DNA of 44,616 bases from Candidatus Zipacnadia bacterium (lineage in GTDB: Bacteria; Armatimonadota; Zipacnadia; Zipacnadales; Zipacnadaceae), in assembly GCA_029820565.1 (NCBI GenBank), contig JALGUR010000063.1:1-44616 (forward strand). Reading direction: 5' to 3'. Positions 16,514 to 24,725 of this stretch are shown here, in pieces (position 1 is the stretch's first letter; every line of letters begins with the position of its first letter). The notes beneath the pieces were generated by a model, which was not told the DNA's origin, did not search any database, and saw only the letters and a program-made list of their open reading frames with translations. Both the position numbers and the translations under genes were made by a program.

Positions 16514-17749
16514 CTATGTGTAGCCTGATACTATCAATACCGCATTATGGCCGCCAAATCCGAAGGAGTTGGACATGGCCACCCTTATCGGCGCCGGGCG
16601 CGGCTGCCCCCGGACAATATCTAAACTATCGGCAAATTCCTCATCAGGGTTATCACAGTTGAGAGTGTAGGGGATGAGACCCTCCCGGATTGCCAAGAGG
16701 CATACAACCAGTTCCGAGGCCCCCGTGGCGCCCAATTGGTGGCCGTGGACGGGCTTGGTCGAAGAAACGGGAACACTGTCGCCGAACATGCCTTGGAGAG
16801 CCTTAGCCTCCATAGCGTCACCGCCGACCGTCCCGGGAGCGTGGGCATTGACGTAGTCAATATCCCCCGGTGCCAACTGGGCCTCGTCAAGGGCTGCCTG
16901 CATAGCCAGCGAGGCGCCCTGCCCATCGGGCCGGGGTGCGGTTACGTGGTAGGCATCGCTACTCATCCCATAACCCAGGATTTCGCTCCAGATTGATGCC
17001 CCACGGTGCTGGGCGTGGTGCAGTTCTTCAAGGATAAGAATTGTAGCCCCCTCGCCGACTACAAAGCCGTCACGGTCGCGGTCAAGGGAGCGACACGCTC
17101 TCTGGGGGTCGTCATTGCGGGTTGATAGGGCGCGCGCTGCACAAAAGCCAGCTATGGCTGTTGGGGACACTGCCGCCTCGGTTCCTCCCGCGATCATCAC
17201 TTCCGCTGCGCCGCGCTTTATGATCTGGGTGGCCTCGCCAATGGCGTGGGCTCCGGATGCACAGGCTGTCACTACCCCTAAATTAGGCCCTTTGGCTCTG
17301 CTCTCGATTGCCACCAGGCCGGCAGCGATATCCGCTATCATCATAGGCACCAGGAACGGCGAGACCCGGGAGGGTCCTTTTTCTAACAAAATCTGGAACT
17401 GCTCTTCCCAGGTTGCCATTCCCCCCACACCTGAACCGATTACCACCCCCACTTGAGTGCAATTATCCTCAGTAATTTCCACACCCGCCTGCTCCAAGGC
17501 CAATTGGCTGGCGACCAGGGCAAACTGGGCAAATCGGTCACTGCGCTTAATTAGTTTACGATCCAGCCACCGGGAAGGCTCAAAATCCTTGACCTCTGCG
17601 GCTATGCGGGTGGCATAATCGGTGGCATCAAAGAGGGTTATAGGCCCGATGCCTGAGCGGCCCTGGCAGATGGCCTGCCATAACTCCTCGGGGCTATTGC
17701 CCACGGGAGATACCATGCCCACCCCAGTTATAACTACGCGTCGGTTCAT
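16514..17749 (-). CDS. fabF: 3-oxoacyl-ACP synthase II (FabF) with unusual first-His motif
   Basis: 411 residues from ATG 17749; an ATG at 17758 and a GTG further up are alternatives. Condenses malonyl-ACP with acyl-ACP in chain elongation. The nucleophile lies in VVTACASGAHAIGEA; the first catalytic His in INAHAPGT-like context (VNAHAPGTVGGDAMEAKAL), where most FabF proteins read NAHGTSTP; and the Lys and second His in SSTKPVHGHQLGATGA. Cys-His-His is therefore kept, but the loop after the first His is altered (HAPGTVGGD). It is cotranscribed with acpP, 63 bases upstream. Confidence 0.93.
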   Translation of the reverse strand: MNRRVVITGVGMVSPVGNSPEELWQAICQGRSGIGPITLFDATDYATRIAAEVKDFEPSRWLDRKLIKRSDRFAQFALVASQLALEQAGVEITEDNCTQVGVVIGSGVGGMATWEEQFQILLEKGPSRVSPFLVPMMIADIAAGLVAIESRAKGPNLGVVTACASGAHAIGEATQIIKRGAAEVMIAGGTEAAVSPTAIAGFCAARALSTRNDDPQRACRSLDRDRDGFVVGEGATILILEELHHAQHRGASIWSEILGYGMSSDAYHVTAPRPDGQGASLAMQAALDEAQLAPGDIDYVNAHAPGTVGGDAMEAKALQGMFGDSVPVSSTKPVHGHQLGATGASELVVCLLAIREGLIPYTLNCDNPDEEFADSLDIVRGQPRPAPIRVAMSNSFGFGGHNAVLIVSGYT

Positions 17750-17812
17750 AGCACTCATCCAGTCTTCAACCACCGTCCGTCTGAAGTCACTCCGCACACG
17801 CCTTTGACCTGA

Positions 17813-18052
17813 TTATCCGCTGACTTGCTTTTCCTCCAGATAGCGTACCGCGTCACCTACCGTCTGTATCTTCTCCGCGTCCTCCTCGGGAATCTCAATA
17901 TCAAATTCATCCTCCAGTGCCATAACCAATTCCACTACGTCCAACGAATCAGCCCGCAGGTCGCCGTCAAAGGTAGCGTCTTCGGTAACTTGACTTTCGG
18001 GAACTGACAACTCTCGGACGATTACTTCTCTTACTTGTTCAAACAACGCCAT
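17813..18052 (-). CDS. acpP: acyl carrier protein
   Basis: 79 acidic residues with the 4'-phosphopantetheine attachment serine in [15 protein letters not shown]. Carries acyl chains in fatty-acid synthesis. GGGAGG lies 9 bases before the ATG. Standard place between fabG and fabF. Confidence 0.97.
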   Translation of the reverse strand: MALFEQVREVIVRELSVPESQVTEDATFDGDLRADSLDVVELVMALEDEFDIEIPEEDAEKIQTVGDAVRYLEEKQVSG

Positions 18053-18111
18053 TTGGCTATACCTCCCTGTGTATTGTCCTATTGTTCCCCTCTCCGAGGG
18101 GGATTAGTATC

Positions 18112-18852
18112 TTACATTACCATACCGCCGTCAACATTGAGCACCTGTCCTGTAATATAGTCAGCATCGGGACTGGCCAAGAAGGCCACCACCACGGCGA
18201 TGTCTTCAGGCCTCCCGGGCCGGCCCAGCGGCACTTGGGTGAGCAATCTGTCCCGCGCCTCCGGCGACAATTTCTCGGTCATTGGTGTTTCTATAAGGCC
18301 CGGCGCTATGGCGTTACAGGTAATACCCCGACTGGCCAGCTCCCGAGCCGTGGTCTTGGTCAGCGCAATTAGCCCACCCTTGGAAGCCGAATAATTAGCC
18401 TGACCGGGGTTGCCGATTATTCCGGCTACCGAGGCAATATTGATGATGCGACCCCGCCGTCCCTTCATCATTGGCCGGGCCACCGCCTTGGTACAGATGA
18501 AAGCGCCCTTAAGATTAACATCCAACACCGCATCCCACTGCTCCTCCCTCATCCGCACCAATAGACCATCCTGGGTAATGCCCGCGTTATTGACTAATAT
18601 ATCTATTCGTCCCCACCTATCCAGAGCTGCCTTTACCATTTGGTTGACCTGCGTTTCGTCGGTTACATCAGCCACAAAGGCCAGCGCTTCGCGCCCGCGC
18701 TCGACAGCCTCTGCGACAGTGGCCTGGGCGGCGACCTCATCCACATCATTTATCAACACATTAGCCCCCTCGCCGGCCAAGGTCAAGGCAATGGTCTTGC
18801 CTATACCTCTACCGGCGCCGGTTATGATGGCCACTTGGTCGGTTAGTGCCAA
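18112..18852 (-). CDS. fabG: 3-oxoacyl-ACP reductase (FabG)
   Basis: 246 residues, starting at TTG 18852 with AGGAGG about 10 bases upstream. NADPH-dependent short-chain dehydrogenase: cofactor motif ITGAGRGIG, NNAG at about 88-91, Ser in INIASVAG, and the YSASKGG Tyr/Lys pair. C-terminal GQVLNVDGGMVM is typical of FabG. Lies between fabD and acpP as usual. Confidence 0.96.
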   Translation of the reverse strand: MALTDQVAIITGAGRGIGKTIALTLAGEGANVLINDVDEVAAQATVAEAVERGREALAFVADVTDETQVNQMVKAALDRWGRIDILVNNAGITQDGLLVRMREEQWDAVLDVNLKGAFICTKAVARPMMKGRRGRIINIASVAGIIGNPGQANYSASKGGLIALTKTTARELASRGITCNAIAPGLIETPMTEKLSPEARDRLLTQVPLGRPGRPEDIAVVVAFLASPDADYITGQVLNVDGGMVM

Positions 18853-18866
18853 GATTCGTCTTCCTC

Positions 18867-19739
18867 CTATACAAACTGCTGCAGTACTCGCTCAATGTCA
18901 GTAGGCTCCGAGGTAGCCAGCGCCTGAACTTCCGGCGCTATGCGCTTCATCATTTTAGTAAGTACGTCCTTAGGCCCCACTTCCACGAAGGTATCAACCC
19001 CGCCTGCCATCATCGTCCGGATGCTCTTTTCCCACAGTACACTATTAGTAAGCTGTTGAACCAGCGCGTTTTTGATTGACTTGGCCTCAGTATGGGCCAC
19101 GGCGTCCACATTGCAAACTACCGGCACCTGGGCGTCGGTTATTAGCGCTACTTGCAGATATTCGGCGAACTGGGCAGCCACTGGCTCCATCAGGGGAGAA
19201 TGGAAAGCTCCGCTGACTTCAATAGGTATGCTGCCCCGCGCCCCGGCCTCTTTAGCTAATTGCCTGACGCGCCCCACTCCTGTCTCGGTGCCCGAGATTA
19301 CTATCTGTCCTGGACAATTGTAATTCGCCACCACCACTGTATGTCCTTCTTGAACTGCTTGCTCCACAGATTCCTCCACCCGTTTGGCGTCGGAGCCGAT
19401 GACGGCGGCCATAGTGCCTCCTACTTCTCGGCCCGCCTCAGCCATTAGCAAACCCCGCTGACGCACAAGACTAAGCGCCTCGGCGAAGTCCAGAGCGCCC
19501 GCCGCTACCAGCGCTGAATATTCACCCAGGCTGTGCCCGGCCACCAGTAGGGCGGGCTGGGCTACTTCGGTAGCCGTTAGTTCGGCGCCGGGTCCGCGAA
19601 ACATCAGGTCCGATAAACCAAAGCCCAAGGTATCATCGGCCTGTCCTATGACCTCAGCAGCGACGGGATAGGTGCCGGCCAATTCGGCACCCATGCCGAC
19701 GAATTGTGAGGCTTGACCGGGGAAGATGAATCCTATCAT
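18867..19739 (-). CDS. fabD: malonyl-CoA:ACP transacylase (FabD) with internal gap
   Basis: 290 residues from ATG 19739 (TTG 19751 also possible). Loads malonyl units onto ACP. FIFPGQASQ, GHSLGEYSA (nucleophile Ser), the RQRGLLM Arg motif and GAFHSPLM (His) are present. However, the frame runs from TEVAQPALLV straight into AGHSLGEY: the 18-20 residues that normally lie between QPALL and the GHSLGE elbow are missing, and the nucleophile sits near residue 70 rather than 90. The frame is unbroken, so this is an in-frame loss or an assembly collapse. Activity is uncertain because the lost helix packs behind the active site. Confidence 0.9.
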   Translation of the reverse strand: MIGFIFPGQASQFVGMGAELAGTYPVAAEVIGQADDTLGFGLSDLMFRGPGAELTATEVAQPALLVAGHSLGEYSALVAAGALDFAEALSLVRQRGLLMAEAGREVGGTMAAVIGSDAKRVEESVEQAVQEGHTVVVANYNCPGQIVISGTETGVGRVRQLAKEAGARGSIPIEVSGAFHSPLMEPVAAQFAEYLQVALITDAQVPVVCNVDAVAHTEAKSIKNALVQQLTNSVLWEKSIRTMMAGGVDTFVEVGPKDVLTKMMKRIAPEVQALATSEPTDIERVLQQFV

Positions 19740-19757
19740 TATTGGCAACACTTGGGC

Positions 19758-20981
19758 CTAACTTTGGCCAAACTCTTTATTAAACGCGTCGGTCAGGGCC
19801 GGGACTACCTCAAACAAATCTCCCACTACTCCATAGTGAGCCACGTCAAAAATAGGTGCGTTGGGGTCGGTATTGATGGCTATAATGCAATCCGAAGTGG
19901 ACATGCCCGCCAGGTGCTGGACTGCCCCCGATATGCCACAAGCGATGTATAATTTCGGGTGTACCGTCTTGCCGGTCTGCCCGACTTGATGATACGCCGG
20001 TATCCAGCCGGCATCGACAGTGGCGCGGGAAGCCCCGACGGCACCGCCTATCGCCTCGGCCAGTTCACGGATAACGGAAAAATTCTCTGGGGCCTTCAGC
20101 CCGCGCCCCCCTGAGACAATTATGTCGGCGTCCTGCAAATTAACTACTTCCTGTTGCTCCTCGCGAATTATCTCAACTATCTTGGTGGCAATAGATTTGG
20201 CGTCCAGGGACACCGGCACATTGATAATCTGTGGCTCTTGGCCGTCCTGTGGCTCTAACTTCTTCATCACCCTGGGCCGCACCGTAGCCATCTGGGGCCG
20301 CGCTTGCTGACAGAGGATCGTGGCCATAATATTGCCCCCGAACGCGGGCCGCGTCTGCCGCAGCAGCCTCTCCTCGGTGTCAATCTCCAGACCGGTGCAA
20401 TCCGCCGTCAACCCGGCCCCGATCCGCGCGGCAATCCGCGAAGCCAGATCCCGTCCCTGCAGCGTAGCGCCAATCAGCACTATCTCGGGTTTGTGCTTGT
20501 TGATAAGCCCACAAATCACATTTGTGTACGGCCCGGTGCGATATTGTGCCAGATTCTGATGCTCAACCAGGTAGACCTCATCGGCACCGTACTGACCGGC
20601 TCGTGCCGCCAGCCCACTGACCTCATCGCCCGGCAAAACCAGACTGACGGGCACCTGCAGCGCTTCGGCGAGCTCTCGGGCCTTACCCAACAGTTCCAGA
20701 GTCACTTCCGCCAGATGGCCATCCTGGACCTCGGCGATAACCCATATTCCCCGATACTGACTGGTGTCTACCTGCGCCGCTCGCACCACTTCCATCACAA
20801 TAGCCCCCACGGGGCAGGCGCTCACACACGCGCCGCAACTGGTGCAATCTTCAGTGAAGTGTGCTTTGTCCTCCTCCACCGCAATTGCCCCATAAGGACA
20901 AGCCCTGAGGCACAACTTACAGCCGGTACATTTGTCAGTCTCTATATAGATGCCCACGGACCAATTTTCATCCCCTTCCAA
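19758..20981 (-). CDS. etfA: electron transfer flavoprotein alpha subunit with N-terminal 2x[4Fe-4S] domain
   Basis: 407 residues. Residues about 10-65 are a ferredoxin domain with two cysteine motifs, [12 protein letters not shown] and [12 protein letters not shown]. The rest is EtfA: an N-terminal alpha/beta domain, then FAD-binding [32 protein letters not shown] and QHLAGM. EtfA proteins with such a domain occur in anaerobes, for example in the caffeyl-CoA reductase complex, and suggest ferredoxin-type electron flow. The start is uncertain: TTG 20981 is the longest, and a GTG at about 20957 is also possible. It lies downstream of etfB, after a heptamer repeat, and directly upstream of fabD. 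Confidence 0.93.
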   Translation of the reverse strand: MEGDENWSVGIYIETDKCTGCKLCLRACPYGAIAVEEDKAHFTEDCTSCGACVSACPVGAIVMEVVRAAQVDTSQYRGIWVIAEVQDGHLAEVTLELLGKARELAEALQVPVSLVLPGDEVSGLAARAGQYGADEVYLVEHQNLAQYRTGPYTNVICGLINKHKPEIVLIGATLQGRDLASRIAARIGAGLTADCTGLEIDTEERLLRQTRPAFGGNIMATILCQQARPQMATVRPRVMKKLEPQDGQEPQIINVPVSLDAKSIATKIVEIIREEQQEVVNLQDADIIVSGGRGLKAPENFSVIRELAEAIGGAVGASRATVDAGWIPAYHQVGQTGKTVHPKLYIACGISGAVQHLAGMSTSDCIIAINTDPNAPIFDVAHYGVVGDLFEVVPALTDAFNKEFGQS

Positions 20982-21069
20982 AAGTTTGTGCCGGCCTGGT
21001 GCGCACTTCGGCGAGCACGACTCGGCTATGCTCGTGGCAGGTAGCGAAGCCGGGGTAGGCTGCCGTCCT

Positions 21070-21125
21070 CTGTTGTTACTTGCCGTTCCCTGTCCACTGG
21101 CTACTGTTCACTGCCCACTGTCCTC
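21070..21125 (+). repeat. degenerate heptamer tandem repeat
   Basis: Between etfB and etfA. Read on the plus strand, consecutive 7-base units TGTCCAC, TGGCTAC, TGTTCAC, TGCCCAC and TGTCCTC run from 21091 to 21125 (consensus TGYYCAC), preceded by decayed units from about 21070. The array ends inside the etfB stop codon. A short CGAGCA/TGCTCG inverted repeat lies nearby (about 21011-21033). Confidence 0.7.
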
Positions 21126-21907
21126 TACAATACTTTAGCCTCCCGCAGCCGCTCGACCAAAGCCAGAGCGACCTCTTCGGTGTCGCCCTCTAATATTTCG
21201 CCCTCGTGCTGCCGCTGCGGTGAGAAGACTTTGACCACATTGGTCGGCGAGCCGTTCAGCCCACAACGCAGTGGGTCCGCGTCAACATCCTCCGCCGTCC
21301 AAGTCGGTATATCGGCCTTGCGCGCCTTCATTACCCCGCGCAGACCGGCGTGGCGCGGCTCATTTATCTGCTTGACCACAGTGATGAGCGCTGGCAGACG
21401 CGTCTCGGTAATCTCAAATCTATCCTCCAACAGCCGCCGCACCCGCAGTTTCTTACGTTCCACTGCCACCTCAATAGCGTACGTAATCTGCGGAATACCT
21501 AACTGCTCTGCCAATCCAGGGCCGACCTGGGCGGTGTCGCCATCAAAGGCTTGCTTGCCGCAGATTATCAGGTCAAAATCGCCAATCTTCCTGATAGCCC
21601 GCGAAAGCGCATAGGAAGTGGCCAGAGTATCGCTGCCGGCAAAGGCTCTATCGCAGAGCAAAATAGCCTCATCTGCACCCATCGCCAACGCCTGCCGCAG
21701 GGCCTGCTCCGCCTGGGGCGGGCCCATTGTGAGGACAGTCACCTTGCCGCCATCTTTCTCCACCAGCCGTAGCCCCTCTTCAATAGCATTCTCATCAAAG
21801 GGGTTGATGATGCTGGGCACGCCCTCGCGAATCAGCGTCCCCGTCTCCGGATCAATCGCCACTTCGGTAGTATCAGGAACCTGTTTTATGCAGACGATGA
21901 TGTTCAC
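21125..21907 (-). CDS. etfB: electron transfer flavoprotein beta subunit
   Basis: 260 residues, starting at GTG 21907, which overlaps the upstream DUF4268 stop as GTGA. Partner of EtfA; binds AMP or a second FAD. Family marks are MNIIVCIKQVPDT, INPFDENAIEEGLRL, the nucleotide-binding FDGDTAQVGPGLAEQLG, and LPALITVVKQINEPR. The pair probably takes electrons from, or gives them to, the acyl-CoA dehydrogenase encoded upstream. Whether it bifurcates electrons cannot be settled by eye. Confidence 0.95.
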   Translation of the reverse strand: MNIIVCIKQVPDTTEVAIDPETGTLIREGVPSIINPFDENAIEEGLRLVEKDGGKVTVLTMGPPQAEQALRQALAMGADEAILLCDRAFAGSDTLATSYALSRAIRKIGDFDLIICGKQAFDGDTAQVGPGLAEQLGIPQITYAIEVAVERKKLRVRRLLEDRFEITETRLPALITVVKQINEPRHAGLRGVMKARKADIPTWTAEDVDADPLRCGLNGSPTNVVKVFSPQRQHEGEILEGDTEEVALALVERLREAKVL

Positions 21908-22365
21908 AGTCGTGATATACGCCTTGACAGAACCTGGTGGAACTTAGGGAGTGTCTCCAACGCCCATTCCCGTAAAGCTCGAAGCCTGTCTGGAGGATCG
22001 CAAATTGTGCCCACTGTATACACGGCAAGTCTGGAGTACTGGAGCTCTTCCTTCTTCTCCCAAGATAGCCCAAACCCGAGGCCCGCTTCGATGGCGTCTC
22101 TTTGCTCATACATCTGCGCAAACATTGCCTTGTTTGCCTCTTTAACGCACGTGTCAAAGGATAAGTCTACGCGGAGCTTGTGCTCGCGCTTGCCGAAACC
22201 CACGTGATAATGCACGTTGGACTTGTCACTACGGAAGTGAATGCTGTCACCGTACGGTCTCTCCGAAGAACAAGCAAGCTGTGGTGCCCTTTGTCCTAAC
22301 TCCCGGAGGAATTCAACAAAGAACTCATCGTACGCTCGTCGACTTTCAGTATGTGCCATCGGCAT
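21904..22365 (-). CDS. DUF4268-like protein of unknown function
   Basis: 153 residues with GGGAGG 5 bases before the ATG, so it looks genuinely translated. The pattern (RRAYDEFFVEFLRELG, then HYHVGFGKREHKLRVDLSF, MYEQRDAIEAGLGFGLSWE) resembles DUF4268, a domain often linked to restriction or nuclease-like proteins but without a firm role. It is wedged between the acyl-CoA dehydrogenase and etfB, and its stop overlaps the etfB start, so translation is coupled. I do not know its function. Confidence 0.65.
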   Translation of the reverse strand: MPMAHTESRRAYDEFFVEFLRELGQRAPQLACSSERPYGDSIHFRSDKSNVHYHVGFGKREHKLRVDLSFDTCVKEANKAMFAQMYEQRDAIEAGLGFGLSWEKKEELQYSRLAVYTVGTICDPPDRLRALREWALETLPKFHQVLSRRISRL

Positions 22366-22398
22366 TGACTCCTCCCTGTTTAACGTGAACGCACTCTA

Positions 22399-23547
22399 CT
22401 ACTTCTGCGCTTCTTTGAGCAGGCGGTTGGCGATGACCAGGCGCTGGATTTCGGAGGTGCCCTCTACGATGTCAAACAGTTTGGCCTCGCGCATATACCG
22501 CTCTACCGGATAGTCCTTCGTGTAGCCATAGCCGCCGTGAATCTGGACGGCTTTTGAGGCAACACGGTTGCAGGTCTCAGAGGCATAGACTTTGGCCATC
22601 GCTGCTTCCTTCTCAAAGTCCAGGTCCTGATCTTTGCGCCAGGCGGCGTTATAGGTCAGCCAGCGGGCGGCCTCAATCTCGGTGGCCATATCCGCCAGCA
22701 TAAACTGGATAGCCTGGAACTCGGAGATAGGCTGCCCGAACTGCACCCGCGTGGGGGCGTACGCTATGGCTGCGTCATACGCTGCCTGGGCCAGGCCGAC
22801 CGCGCCGATGGCCATACCGATGCGGCCCACGGCCAGGGTCTCCATGGTCACGCGGAAGCCCCGCCTCTCCCGGCCTAACAGATTTTCCTTGGGCACCCGC
22901 GCATCCTGGAATATCAACTCACGGTTGGGCAGCGCCGCGAAGCCCATCTTCTCCTCGTTTTTGCCAAACTCAAACCCCTGGGTGCCTTTTTCCACAATGA
23001 AGGCGGTCATACCCCGAGTGCCCCGTTCGGGCTGGACATTGGCGATAACAACATAGACCTCGGCCTCTCCGCCGTTGCTAATGAACAGTTTGGTCCCGTT
23101 GAGTATATATTCGTTGCCCACCAGTTCGGCCCGAGTCTGGACATTACCCGCATCCGAGCCTGCCATCGGCTCCGTCAGCGCGAACGCGCCAATCTTCTCG
23201 CCTCGGGCCAGGGGCCGCAGGTATTTGTCCTTTTGCTCCTCGGTTCCAAACAGCATTATGGGATATACGGCCAATACGTGGGCCCCATAAACCGCTCCCG
23301 TAGTAGTGCAAGCCGCCGACAGCATCTCGCCAATCACGGCCCACTCTAAAAGACCCAATCCCAAGCCATCGTATTCTTCGGGCACCGCAATGCCCATCAG
23401 GTCCAGTTCGCCCAACATCTTCACATTATCCCAGGGAAACTCACCGCGCGCATCAACTTCCTGGGCGTGAGGTTTGAGTTCCTCATCGCAGAACTCTCTT
23501 ACTGCCGCGAGAATATCCTTTTGTTCATCGGTGAATTCAAAGTTCAT
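22399..23547 (-). CDS. acyl-CoA dehydrogenase
   Basis: 382 residues, full length. FAD enzyme that interconverts acyl-CoA and 2-enoyl-CoA with ETF as electron partner. Visible: [14 protein letters not shown] (FAD/substrate contact), [55 protein letters not shown], and the catalytic Glu in [13 protein letters not shown]. Chain-length preference is not deducible. AGGAGAG precedes the ATG. It starts 43 bases after a dispersed repeat that follows fabH, and lies upstream of the DUF4268 gene and etfBA. Confidence 0.93.
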   Translation of the reverse strand: MNFEFTDEQKDILAAVREFCDEELKPHAQEVDARGEFPWDNVKMLGELDLMGIAVPEEYDGLGLGLLEWAVIGEMLSAACTTTGAVYGAHVLAVYPIMLFGTEEQKDKYLRPLARGEKIGAFALTEPMAGSDAGNVQTRAELVGNEYILNGTKLFISNGGEAEVYVVIANVQPERGTRGMTAFIVEKGTQGFEFGKNEEKMGFAALPNRELIFQDARVPKENLLGRERRGFRVTMETLAVGRIGMAIGAVGLAQAAYDAAIAYAPTRVQFGQPISEFQAIQFMLADMATEIEAARWLTYNAAWRKDQDLDFEKEAAMAKVYASETCNRVASKAVQIHGGYGYTKDYPVERYMREAKLFDIVEGTSEIQRLVIANRLLKEAQK

Positions 23548-23589
23548 AGGGTTTCTCTCCTGAGTATCTACTCACTACACGAACACAAT

Positions 23590-23652
23590 CGCGTAGCGCA
23601 GGTTCTCAACCTGCGTGGCCGCCGGGCGGGGTCAGAGAACCCCACCTACGCG
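23590..23652 (-). repeat. two-hairpin dispersed repeat, copy 2
   Basis: A 63-base element with ends CGCGTAG/CTACGCG, in reverse orientation to copy 1 at 1859-1923. The internal hairpins are GGGG...CCCC and a perfect CGCAGGTT/AACCTGCG with a 3-base loop. Its first bases supply the TAG stop codon of fabH. Confidence 0.78.
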
Positions 23653-24713
23653 GGTGTGTTAGTGGTGAAGGGCTCTAATGTCCAGCGGACTACGGCCGCA
23701 CCCAGGGTGAAGCCGGCCCCAAATCCTACAAATAGCACAATATCGCCGGGGTGCAGTCCTCCGCGCCGGTAGATATCATCTAACGCCAGAGGCACCGAGG
23801 CCGCCGAGGTATTGCCATACTTATCCACGGTGCACACTATCCGCTCATTTGGTATGCCTAAGCGCTGGCCGGCAGCATCCAATATTCTCTTATTGGCCTG
23901 GTGCATTACCACCGCCGCGACGTCTGAGGCCGATACTCCCGCCTTATCCAGTGCTACCTCGGCTACTTGAGGAATACCTCTTACCGCCAACTTAAATATC
24001 TCGTGGCCTTCCATCTCCAGACAGTCTTTGTGCTCAGCAATCAATTGGGGCGTCAGGCGCAGGCGGGAGCCTCCGCCGGGGAGTATCAGCAGATCCCCGT
24101 GCTCACCGTGAGAGTCCAACGCATACGATAATAGACCTCCGCCTGGTGGGCAAGGCTTAAGCACCGCTGCTCCCGCGCCATCGCCGAACAATACACAGGT
24201 AGAGCGGTCGGTCCAATTAGCAATTCTACTCAGTGTTTCTGCACTGATAACTAACACATATTCGTAATCGTTGCTGCGGATAAAGTTGGCCCCGGCCGCC
24301 AGGGCATAGATGAACCCGGTGCAGCCACTGCTCATGTCAAAAGCTCCTGCATTAGTCGCGCCAAGGGCATCTTGAACTAAGCAGGCCGTAGCGGGAAAGA
24401 ACATATCGGGGGTTAAGGTGTTGACGATGACCAAGTTTAGGTCTTCGGGCCGAACAGCGGCATCTTGCAGGGCCCGCTGGCCCGCCATAATTGCCAGGTC
24501 TGATGAAGCCTGGTCGGCGGCGGCTATACGTCGCTGTTTGATTCCCGTATGGTTAACAATCCACTCATCGCTGGTGTCAACCATCTCTTCCAAATCAGTA
24601 TTAGTCAAGACTCGTTCCGGAACATACGAGCCTACTCCACAAATTGTCGCACCGCGCAACATAATAGATGGCTTTCTTTTGATATGGCTGGGTATTGGGT
24701 GAAGGATTGCCAT
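23646..24713 (-). CDS. fabH: 3-oxoacyl-ACP synthase III (FabH)
   Basis: 355 residues from the longest start, or 338 from ATG 24662 (MLRGATICGVGSYVP), which fits the family better. Starts fatty-acid synthesis by condensing acetyl-CoA or branched acyl-CoA with malonyl-ACP. Catalytic triad: Cys in DMSSGCTGFIYAL, His in VMHQANKRI, Asn in YGNTSAASVPLAL. The stop codon is inside the repeat at 23590-23652, so the tail TTNTPA may be repeat-derived. Follows plsX by 12 bases. Confidence 0.95.
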   Translation of the reverse strand: MAILHPIPSHIKRKPSIMLRGATICGVGSYVPERVLTNTDLEEMVDTSDEWIVNHTGIKQRRIAAADQASSDLAIMAGQRALQDAAVRPEDLNLVIVNTLTPDMFFPATACLVQDALGATNAGAFDMSSGCTGFIYALAAGANFIRSNDYEYVLVISAETLSRIANWTDRSTCVLFGDGAGAAVLKPCPPGGGLLSYALDSHGEHGDLLILPGGGSRLRLTPQLIAEHKDCLEMEGHEIFKLAVRGIPQVAEVALDKAGVSASDVAAVVMHQANKRILDAAGQRLGIPNERIVCTVDKYGNTSAASVPLALDDIYRRGGLHPGDIVLFVGFGAGFTLGAAVVRWTLEPFTTNTPA

Positions 24714-24725
24714 TAGGGCGTCTGG

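Noticed and set aside
21070-21125. Heptamer array considered as a CRISPR or iteron origin
   Set aside because: Units of 7 bases without spacers, degenerate, and no replication gene nearby.
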